A stretch of 64,000 nucleotides of DNA. Origin: Tabrizicola caldifontis (GTDB taxonomy: Bacteria > Pseudomonadota > Alphaproteobacteria > Rhodobacterales > Rhodobacteraceae). The position numbers and the translations under genes are program-made. The stretch is taken from assembly GCF_004762095.1 (NCBI RefSeq), contig NZ_SIJH01000003.1, positions 62,001 through 126,000 of the forward strand, in the 5' to 3' direction. Below the pieces are notes generated by a model that saw only the letters and a list, made by a program, of their open reading frames with translations, made no database searches and was not told where the DNA came from. Each line of letters starts with the position of its first letter. The stretch's first letter is position 1. Shown one piece after another: positions 55,234 through 62,173 of the stretch.

Positions 55234-56601
55234 TCAGCAGATCACGATCTGCGCCGGATCGAAGAGATAGGGCGCCACGATCCCGCAAGTGTCGGCAAGG
55301 GGCAGCAGGGTGTCCGGCACATCCATGCCGACGACCTCTCGCATGAAGCTTGCACGTGCCGCGCAACGCCGGGCAACGTCGGGGAAGTCGCGCTCCAACG
55401 TTGCGCGCAGGGTGTCGTCGGCGATGACATAGCCGTCCTCCATCCGCGTGGAGCCATAGACGGGATGCGCCGGGATCACGTCCATCTGCATGGCCATGCC
55501 GCTGGCCAGCGGATCGGTCGAACCCTCGCGGATCGGCGAGGAAATCCACTCGTCCAACCCGATCAGATGGCCGGGGTTCAACGTTATGCCGAAGGTCTCG
55601 GCCGGCAGTGCTGCCATCATGTGCGACCAGACGTATCCGCCGCAGACACCGGGGCGCATCAGGGCGCACCAGTCGGACATGGCGGTGACGTAGGGTTCGA
55701 CGAAAGTCTGGACATAATCGCGTGCCGTGGCGGGCAGATCCGCCGCCGACCGTGCCAGCCAGCCTGCCCGGCAGATGTTCGCGCCCCAGTGACAGATGTT
55801 GAAGCTGACAGGCTGGCCGGGGGTCAGATGGGCACCCGACGGGCCACAGAGGCCCGGCGCTTCTCCCACTGCAAAGGTCGCATGGCATCCCAGCGGCAGC
55901 CCGCCAAGCCGCGCGGCTTCGATGGCCTGGAAATCGGTCATTCCTTCGCGCAGGCCAAAGACCAGCCGCTTCAGCGCGGCGGCAGCCATGTGATTGGCGA
56001 ATTCGAGCCGCGCAATGCCGACGGCATCAACGCGGGCCCGCAGCCCATGCACCGGGTGCATCATCAGAGGGGTCGCATTCTCAACCCGGCCGGCAAGGAG
56101 GCGCAAGGGATCGGCCAGAAAGGCCGGAAGATCAAGGGTGCCGGCGGGATCGTCCACCTCATCCTCGCCGAACCATTTCCAGCCGACCGCCCCGACCCGA
56201 TCATCGGTGCCCAGCATGTCGGCCAGCCAATCGACAAGCCGCCGCCCAGCCCGGGGCTGCGACGGCAGCGACAGGCTGGCGCAATGCCCGACGCGCACCA
56301 GCCCGGCACGCACCAGCGGAGAAACCGACGTATAGGCCAGACATTCGTTCCCGGCCAGCAGAAGCGCATCACCGGGGGTGACGACCAGAACGGCCTCCTC
56401 GAAGCGGGGATCGAACCCCGTCAGCCAGTGCAGGTTCGCGGCATGTTCGCGGTCTGCATATATCACGATCACGTCATGGCCTGCTGCCGCAGCCGCTGCG
56501 CGCAGCGATGCCAGCCGCGCCTCGCATTCCGCAAGGCTCAGGGCTGGCGGCAGGTCTGGCGTGCCGTTGTCGGGCCAGTCGATACGGATGAGTCGGGACA
56601 T
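55234..56601 (-). CDS. M24 (creatinase/aminopeptidase P) fold protein with altered metal ligands
   Basis: 455 residues. A creatinase N-terminal domain (to about 165; HDVIVIYADREHAANLHWLTGFD) precedes a pita-bread C-terminal domain. The His ligand region NPGHLIGLDEW and the last Glu (RMEDGYVIADD) are kept. At the first ligand, FNICHWG has Asn268 where M24 enzymes have Asp; the second Asp is replaced by Cys or Ala near 277-279; the next Glu is Asp (QMDVIP). A dinuclear peptidase site is therefore unlikely. It may be a metal-free hydrolase like creatinase or a binding protein. Confidence 0.8.
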   Translation of the reverse strand: MSRLIRIDWPDNGTPDLPPALSLAECEARLASLRAAAAAAGHDVIVIYADREHAANLHWLTGFDPRFEEAVLVVTPGDALLLAGNECLAYTSVSPLVRAGLVRVGHCASLSLPSQPRAGRRLVDWLADMLGTDDRVGAVGWKWFGEDEVDDPAGTLDLPAFLADPLRLLAGRVENATPLMMHPVHGLRARVDAVGIARLEFANHMAAAALKRLVFGLREGMTDFQAIEAARLGGLPLGCHATFAVGEAPGLCGPSGAHLTPGQPVSFNICHWGANICRAGWLARSAADLPATARDYVQTFVEPYVTAMSDWCALMRPGVCGGYVWSHMMAALPAETFGITLNPGHLIGLDEWISSPIREGSTDPLASGMAMQMDVIPAHPVYGSTRMEDGYVIADDTLRATLERDFPDVARRCAARASFMREVVGMDVPDTLLPLADTCGIVAPYLFDPAQIVIC

Positions 56602-56845
56602 GGGCCACCCCCTTTCGGCGGCAGGTTAATGCACAGGGACGGACCAGGCCACGGTCTTGCTGTTCTGAACGAAGGCATGACGATCCGGGCAGGCGGATAC
56701 AGGCGCCGGACAGGCCCCCGCCGGCCGCCCGGGGTGACCCCGACCCTGGCCGGCAGGTCACCGTACTGCACAAATGCTCCGGCCACCCGCGGCCCCATCC
56801 CGAAGCCGACCTTGCGCCGCCCCCGCCGCTGGCCTATATGCACAA

Positions 56846-56943
56846 GCGAGAGGTTGGCGCGGGCAAGCGCCTCGCCAACCCGGTCAGGTCCGGAAGGAAG
56901 CAGCCGTAACGAGCCCCGCTTGGGTCGTTGTCCAGCCTCTCAC
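56846..56943 (+). ncRNA. ffs: Signal recognition particle RNA (4.5S type)
   Basis: About 98 nt. The universally conserved apical domain is present (GGTCAGGTCCGGAAGGAAGC at 56882-56901, followed by AGCC). The helix ends pair: GAGAGG at 56848-56853 with CCTCTC at 56936-56941, extended by UUGG/CCAG. It binds Ffh to target membrane proteins. Ends are estimated from the helix. In many relatives dnaX follows ffs; here it does not. Confidence 0.95.
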
Positions 56944-56947
56944 CAAA

Positions 56948-57005
56948 CCACCCCTCAAGATCGTGATGCGCAAGACCCCCCTGAACTCAAGGGGTGGCGC
57001 TGTTT
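56948..57005 (+). terminator. Probable terminator after ffs
   Basis: CCACCCCT at 56948-56955 pairs with AGGGGTGG at 56990-56997 with a 34-base loop, followed by CGCTGTTTT. The long loop is unusual, but a T-rich tail follows. Confidence 0.45.
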
Positions 57006-57205
57006 TCTGTGCCGGAACACATGCCAGAGTGAGGTCGAACTTGTCGGCCGTTCGGAGTTGACCTCTCCGCTGGGTGGCGGGCGGTGGGCTGCTTTGACGC
57101 TCTTGCCCGGGGCAGTCGCAGGTTTTCAGCGTCAGCTTGCACTTGCTGCGCCAGAGACTTCAGTTGCATCGACGAAGCTGGCGCCGCCTCACGACGCCCT
57201 CAACG
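57006..57205. other. 200 bases of non-coding, mixed DNA between ffs and the transposase remnant
   Basis: No gene is supported. Short ORFs on both strands lack ribosome sites and look random. It probably belongs to the decayed mobile element beside it. Confidence 0.4.
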
Positions 57206-57361
57206 TCAACCAGACAAGATACCCGTCGGCTCCGCCTCCCGCGGCATGGCTGGATCCAACCAGATCGTCGGCGACGCGGCGCTTCAGCGCGTCCATCGCC
57301 TTTGGGCTCGAGCCGATGGCGCCTCAATGGCTCGATAGCTCGGCCAGCGCCGGGTCTTGTG
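57206..57361 (-). pseudogene. Decayed IS5-family transposase, N-terminal remnant
   Basis: On the minus strand three frames carry pieces that look like one transposase start: HKTRRWPSYRA at the 57361 end, ALKRR in a second frame, then SPTIWLDPAMPREAEPTG and a stop in a third. Intact IS5-type transposases of this group read roughly ...WPSYNxALKRRGSLTIWxDPxMxW. Frameshifts and stops make it non-functional. Not the same IS as the one at 30658-31508. Confidence 0.5.
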
Positions 57362-57396
57362 CGTCGGTGGTGTAGGTCTGCTGTGCCAATCCGCTA

Positions 57397-57951
57397 TCAC
57401 GCTGGATTCACAAGATGACTCCCTCGCAGGATCTGTGCAACAGACCCGGTGCGGCTGGCAAAGGCCACAAGCGACAGCATCACCGGCACTTCGACCAGCA
57501 AGCCGGCCACGATGGCCAAAGCCGCGCCGGAGTGCAGCCCGAAAAGCCCGGCAGCCACCGCAACCACCAGTTCGAAGAAACGCGATGCGCCGATCAATGC
57601 GCAGGCCGCTGCCATCTTGTGGGGCACTTTCCACGCAAGCGCCCAAGCATAGCCAAGCGCGACGATGCCGCAGGACTGGATGATGATCGGCACAGCGATC
57701 GGGGCAATCAGCAGCGGATGGGCAATGATGACCGGCCCCTGGAACCCGGAAAGCAGCACAACCGTCAACAGCAACCCGAGGAATAAGCCGGCTTGATGGG
57801 CAGAATATCGATCCCTGCCCGCTTGCAAGACACGGCTACGGTCCGGACGGGCCAGCGCCGCAACGGTGTCTGCATCAGACGTTACGGCCCCCTTTGGATC
57901 TTGTGCAGGCATCAGCACCGTCGAAGTCCGATTTGACGGATCATCTTGCAA
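57397..57951 (-). pseudogene. 5'-truncated ACR3-family arsenite efflux permease
   Basis: The ORF has 184 codons, but only about 110 match a permease: [31 protein letters not shown], then [22 protein letters not shown] and [19 protein letters not shown], which correspond to the last third of ACR3 (ArsB) arsenite exporters, including the conserved Glu. Intact proteins have about 350 residues. The first half, with the conserved Cys needed for arsenite, is missing. The leading 50 residues look unrelated. The truncation point is next to the divergent aioX start, and the C-terminus runs into the transposase remnant. Confidence 0.75.
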
Positions 57952-58014
57952 GGATCAAGATCCCTGCTGCCAAGGGCACTGAGAGGTGCGACCCCGAGAT
58001 TTGCGGAGGACGGA

Positions 58015-58863
58015 GTGCACACCCGGCGAAGTGCAATGCTAGCGGGCGCGGCATTCTGCGCGGCACCCATGGTTCGTGCGCAGGGCAATGTGCCTTTCCG
58101 CTTTGCCCTGACGCCGGTCTTTCTGGACAACGACGCCGCGGTGATTTCTGCGCTCCGCACTGCTTTGGCCGAGGCGATGGCAAGCGAGATCGAACTGGTC
58201 CAGCGGCGGACCTATCAAGAGATCACAGGTGCCTTGCTGGATGGATCGGTCGATGCGGCCTGGACCTGCGGCTATCCCTACCTTCAGCACCGCGATCAAC
58301 TGTCCTTGCTCGGGGTGCCGGTCTGGCGGGGCGCACCGCTCTATCAGTCCTACCTGATCGTCGCCGCCGACGATGACGCGGCCAGTCTGGCCGATCTGAA
58401 GGGTGGGACGCATGCCTTTTCGGACCCGGACAGCAATTCCGGCTGCCTTGTCACCGCGTCGGACCTTGCCCGGATCGGCGCCTCGCCCGACGGGTTCTTT
58501 TCACGTTCGATCTTTACCTACGGGCATCGCAATGTCGTGCGCGCGGTTGCTGGAGGACTGACACGCTCGGGCAGCGTCGATGGCTATGTCTGGGAAGTCC
58601 TGAACAGCGTCGAGCCCGACCTGACAGCACGCACACGTGTGATTTCACGGTCCGAGGAGCTGGGCTTTCCACCCTTTGTTGCACGCAGCGACCGGATGGA
58701 AGAGATCCGGATCACTGCCTGCATGGCTGCCCTGCAGGGCCTGGCGACGGCGGACAAGGGCCAGGAGGTTCTGCGCCTGCTGTTCCTTGATGCGGTTGTC
58801 CCGGCAAACCGTGCGCTGTTCGACGGCATCGCCGTCCGCATGGCTGCCCTGGCGGGCGGATGA
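58015..58863 (+). CDS. aioX: Arsenite-sensing periplasmic protein AioX (PhnD-like)
   Basis: 282 residues from GTG 58015 (GGAGGA five bases upstream); the open frame runs back to 57946 without a ribosome site. A signal peptide with twin Arg (TRRSAMLAGAAFCAAPMVRA) precedes a PhnD-type binding fold: RFALTPVFLDNDAA, GALLDGSVDAAWTCGYPYLQ, DPDSNSGCLVTASDLA. AioX binds As(III) and signals through AioS. The conserved Cys near residue 82 (WTCGYP) and Cys near 144 (SGC) are candidate metal contacts. It heads aioXSRBA, and its stop overlaps the aioS start by four bases. Confidence 0.88.
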   Translation: MHTRRSAMLAGAAFCAAPMVRAQGNVPFRFALTPVFLDNDAAVISALRTALAEAMASEIELVQRRTYQEITGALLDGSVDAAWTCGYPYLQHRDQLSLLGVPVWRGAPLYQSYLIVAADDDAASLADLKGGTHAFSDPDSNSGCLVTASDLARIGASPDGFFSRSIFTYGHRNVVRAVAGGLTRSGSVDGYVWEVLNSVEPDLTARTRVISRSEELGFPPFVARSDRMEEIRITACMAALQGLATADKGQEVLRLLFLDAVVPANRALFDGIAVRMAALAGG

Positions 58864-60287
58864 TCGCAATGCAGCCCTTTCGCAACATGCCGGTTACCTT
58901 GCGGGTGCCACTGATAACGGCGGCGCTGATGATCGTCCTTGGCCTGGTGGCAAGTCAAAGTGTGCTGGGTGCGCTGGACCGGGTGCAGGATGCCCGTATG
59001 TCCGAAACTGCCCGGCTGCATGTCGAGGGACTTTCGGTCGCACTGGGGCCTTCCGTCCTGCGGCAAGACGTTTGGGAGGTTTACGATATCCTCGACCGCG
59101 CGCGCCAGGCCAGTGACGGGCAGCGCTTGCTACTGACAGTCGTGGCTGACGAACGCGGCCTGGTTCTTGCGGCCACCGACCCACGCCGCGCACCTGTGGG
59201 CGTGGATGCTGCGGCCTTCGGCGACGGTGCCGTGGCCCCGGAAGCCGTGCGGATGACCGGGGATCCGGTCCTGCGAGTCAGCGCTCCACTGCAGTATCAG
59301 GGTCGCACCGTCGGAGGGATCGTCACCGAACTGGATGTGACGGACCTTCTGGCCGAGCGGTGGCAGATGACGCTGTGGCTTCTGTTGGGCAATGCGATGG
59401 CGACAGCACTGCTGGCCTTTGGCGGCTGGCTTGCTGTTGCGCACATCCTTCGGCCGGTGGGCGCCCTTGCGCAGGCGATGGATGCCTCGGGCGGGGCACC
59501 ACGCCCGATCCCTACGGCCGAGATACCCCATGGCGATCCTGGCCTTGCGCGCCTGATCGAGACCTACAACCAGATGACTACCGCCGTCGAAGAACGGGCC
59601 GAAGCCGAACGTCGTCTTGCTGACCGCGAACGCTTCGTCAGTCTTGGGCGTCTTTCCTCGGCCCTGGCGCATGAGGTGAACAACCCCTTGGGCGGTCTCT
59701 TGAACACCGCCGACACGATCCGAACCTATGCCGACCGGCCGGATGTGGTCCGACAATCGGCGGAACTGATGCAACGCGGTCTGGCGCATCTGCGCGATGT
59801 CACGCGGGCGATGCTGGATCAGAACCGCTTGGACCGCGCCGGGCAAGTCTTGCGGCCGGAAGACTTCGAGGATCTGCGCCTCCTGTTCGAGCCCGAGGCG
59901 CACCGCCGCAATCTGGCGCTGGCATGGGAGGTTCAGGCCGGAGCTGCTGCCCTTACCAGCCAGCCCGCTGCACCGGTGCGGCAGGTGGCACTGAACCTCC
60001 TCTTGAACGCCGCAGCTGCGGCCGGGCCGAACGGGCAGGTCGGCCTCAGGGTCAGCAATGACATGGACCGGCTGTGCATCCTGGTCAGCAACACCGGCAG
60101 CGCGATGAGCGAAGCCGACCTCCGACGGCTTCTTGCCTCGGGGCCACTGCCTCCGGGCGGCGGCGTCGGACTGCGGCTGGTGCATGACATCGTGTCGGAA
60201 CTTGGCGGCACGCTGCACCATGATCGGGCCGACGGGCGGACGATGATCCGCGTCGCCCTGCCAATGATGGGTGTTGGTCATGCTTGA
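58860..60287 (+). CDS. aioS: Sensor histidine kinase AioS
   Basis: 475 residues. Two membrane helices (about 13-33 and 170-194) enclose a periplasmic sensor domain, followed by a HAMP-like region (195-247), the H-box SALAHEVNNPLGG with His271, and an ATPase domain with the N-box ALNLLLNAAAA and GGGVGLRLVHDIV. The H-box with NNPLGG is typical of NtrB/AioS type kinases. It should relay AioX-arsenite binding to AioR. The ATG overlaps the aioX stop, and its stop lies inside aioR (8-base overlap). Confidence 0.9.
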   Translation: MIAMQPFRNMPVTLRVPLITAALMIVLGLVASQSVLGALDRVQDARMSETARLHVEGLSVALGPSVLRQDVWEVYDILDRARQASDGQRLLLTVVADERGLVLAATDPRRAPVGVDAAAFGDGAVAPEAVRMTGDPVLRVSAPLQYQGRTVGGIVTELDVTDLLAERWQMTLWLLLGNAMATALLAFGGWLAVAHILRPVGALAQAMDASGGAPRPIPTAEIPHGDPGLARLIETYNQMTTAVEERAEAERRLADRERFVSLGRLSSALAHEVNNPLGGLLNTADTIRTYADRPDVVRQSAELMQRGLAHLRDVTRAMLDQNRLDRAGQVLRPEDFEDLRLLFEPEAHRRNLALAWEVQAGAAALTSQPAAPVRQVALNLLLNAAAAAGPNGQVGLRVSNDMDRLCILVSNTGSAMSEADLRRLLASGPLPPGGGVGLRLVHDIVSELGGTLHHDRADGRTMIRVALPMMGVGHA

Positions 60288-61485
60288 AGGCCGCCGTATC
60301 GTTCTGGTCGAAGATGACGAGATCATGGGGGCTTCTCTTGTCCAGCGACTTACGCTGGAAGGCGCCGAGGTGCAGTGGCACCGCCAGATAGCCCGCGCAC
60401 TGCCGGCAATCCGCACACCTCGCAAGAGTCTCGATGCCGTGATCTGCGACATTCGCCTGCCCGACGGTACGGGAGAGGAGCTTTACGACACGCTGACCCG
60501 CACCTCGCACCCGCCGCCGTTCCTGTTCATCACCGGACAGGGCGGGATCGACCAAGCGGTGCGCTTGATCCGGTCGGGCGCGGCGGACTACATTGCCAAG
60601 CCTTTCGACATCGCGACGTTCCTGACCCGCCTGGCTACCGTCATGCGGCCCCGTGCCGACCAGGAGATGCTGACCGAAACCGGCATCACGGCCGCCGCGC
60701 GCACCGTGGACCGCCAGATATGCGAGGCAGCGGCACGGGACACGCCCCTGCTGATCCGGGGGGCGCAAGGGTTGGGAAAGCTGCACCTCGCCCGTCGCGT
60801 TCATGATCTGTCCGAGCGCCGGGCCGCGTCAATCATCGTCTGCAACGCATTTCGCGACCGCGTCGGCGCTTCAGAACTGGAGAAGGCCGTCGCCAATGTT
60901 GGCGAGGGCACGCTCGTCGTCATCGGGATTGGAAAGCTGGACGCCACTGCGCAGGACGCGCTGATTGCCTTGCTTGCCGCCCCCCGCTTACGATTGATCG
61001 CGACCCTCGGTCCGCACGGCGACCGGGATGCGCAGGGTTTGCGCGACGATCTTCTTTCCCTCCTGCGCTCACACGAGATCGTCGTGCCGCCGCTTGCGGA
61101 CCGGCCTGACGATGCGGTCTGGCTGGCAGCCCAGCTGTTTCCCGGCTTGAACGCGCGCCGCAAGGAGCCGTTGACCGGGATCGCAGCCAGTGCCGAAGAA
61201 GCGATCCGCGCCCACGACTGGCCGGGCAACGGACGCGAACTGCGCGCCCGGCTGATACGAGCGGTCGAGGCGGCTGAAGGCAGCATGGTGATGACCGCTG
61301 ACCTTTTCCCGGAACGCGCGGTGGACGAGGCGATGCGGCCCCTTTCCGAAGTGCGCGATGGCGCCGAGAGGGCACAAATAATGGCCGCACTGGACCGGAC
61401 TCGGGGGCAGGTCGGCGAAGCGGCGCGGCTTCTGCGGGTGTCGCGGACGACACTGTGGGAAAAGATGCAGAAGCTGGGCCTCTGA
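60280..61485 (+). CDS. aioR: Response regulator AioR with degenerate AAA+ domain
   Basis: 401 residues from ATG 60280 (GTG 60271 is in frame). Receiver domain: acidic pocket VEDDE, Asp57 in VICDIRLPDG, Thr in FITGQGG, Lys107 in YIAKPFD. An NtrC-like AAA+ region follows (140-310), but Walker A reads GAQGLGKLH (161-169), Walker B is GTLVVIGIGKL without the DE, and the GAFTGA sigma-54 contact loop is absent, the segment being about 40 residues shorter than usual. A Fis-type helix-turn-helix ends the protein (GQVGEAARLLRVSRTTLWEK). It should bind near aioBA, yet looks unable to remodel sigma-54 holoenzyme. Confidence 0.85.
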   Translation: MLEGRRIVLVEDDEIMGASLVQRLTLEGAEVQWHRQIARALPAIRTPRKSLDAVICDIRLPDGTGEELYDTLTRTSHPPPFLFITGQGGIDQAVRLIRSGAADYIAKPFDIATFLTRLATVMRPRADQEMLTETGITAAARTVDRQICEAAARDTPLLIRGAQGLGKLHLARRVHDLSERRAASIIVCNAFRDRVGASELEKAVANVGEGTLVVIGIGKLDATAQDALIALLAAPRLRLIATLGPHGDRDAQGLRDDLLSLLRSHEIVVPPLADRPDDAVWLAAQLFPGLNARRKEPLTGIAASAEEAIRAHDWPGNGRELRARLIRAVEAAEGSMVMTADLFPERAVDEAMRPLSEVRDGAERAQIMAALDRTRGQVGEAARLLRVSRTTLWEKMQKLGL

Positions 61486-61496
61486 CCCTCGCACCA

Positions 61497-61514
61497 TGTT
61501 CGGAAATCCGAACA
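61497..61514 (+). promoter_or_regulatory. 18-bp palindrome upstream of aioB, candidate AioR operator
   Basis: TGTTCGGA-AA-TCCGAACA, perfect 8-bp arms, 12 bases after the aioR stop and 122 bases before the aioB ATG. An AT-rich stretch follows (61515-61546) with the -10-like TACGAT at 61534-61539. If that is a -10, the palindrome centre lies near -41, where class II activators bind. A structural role as a weak terminator is possible but no T run follows. Confidence 0.55.
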
Positions 61515-61635
61515 CCAAAAAATAGTTATCAATTACGATATTTTGCTGCATTGCGGCAGCCCCGTAAAGGCCATCCCCGCCACTGCTTGCCCGCGGTATC
61601 CTTGGACGACAGGGAGCCAAGGGAGGGTAGCCACC

Positions 61636-62163
61636 ATGAAATGCAATCGTCTGGTCGATGTCGGCCGACGCCAGTTCCTGCGCGGCGGTGTTCTGGGCGC
61701 CGCAGGGGCTGCCGCGGCAACAGTCATGCCCGCAGCGCAGGCCCAGGCGCAAACAGCGCGGGCACTCGTGGACTACCCGTCCAGCAAGCTGGCGAACATC
61801 GCCGATCTGAAGGTGAACGAGCCGATGGACATTGGCTATCCTGACGCCGACAGCCCCGGCATCCTGCTGAAACTCGGCACCGCGGTGGAAGGCGGCGCCG
61901 GGCCCGATGGCGACATAGTCGCCTTTTCGGTCCTGTGCCCGCACAAGGGCTTTTACATGAGCTACCACGCCGCGGACAAAACCCTGAATTGTCCGGGCCA
62001 CTTCAGCCGTTTCGATTGCGAGAAGGGCGGCCAGCAGGTCTGGGGTCATGCGACCCAGAACCTGCCGCAGTTCGCGCTGCGCGTGGACGACAAGGGCGAC
62101 ATCTATGCCGAAGGCGCGGACGAGCTGATCTACGGCCGTCTTTCCAACGTGCTGCAAGGGTAA
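61636..62163 (+). CDS. aioB: Arsenite oxidase small subunit AioB (Rieske protein)
   Basis: 175 residues with a Tat signal (RRQFLRGG at 11-18, cleavage near AQAQA). The Rieske 2Fe-2S ligands are CPHKG (Cys101, His103) and CPGH (Cys119, His122). The disulfide pair of classical Rieske proteins is missing: Phe106 and Gly121 take its place, as reported for the Rhizobium NT-26 enzyme. AioB passes electrons from AioA to cytochrome c in the periplasm. GGGAGGG is 8 bases upstream of the ATG. Confidence 0.93.
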   Translation: MKCNRLVDVGRRQFLRGGVLGAAGAAAATVMPAAQAQAQTARALVDYPSSKLANIADLKVNEPMDIGYPDADSPGILLKLGTAVEGGAGPDGDIVAFSVLCPHKGFYMSYHAADKTLNCPGHFSRFDCEKGGQQVWGHATQNLPQFALRVDDKGDIYAEGADELIYGRLSNVLQG

Positions 62164-62173
62164 GGGGGCGATC

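Noticed and set aside
57284-57646. 120-residue minus-strand ORF beginning MGACVESAP
   Set aside because: Most of it is out of frame with the ACR3 remnant; only its end holds the decayed transposase piece.
61604-61617. GG-N10-GC as a sigma-54 promoter for aioB
   Set aside because: Flanking bases do not match TGGCAC/TTGC, and the transcript would start within the aioB ribosome site.
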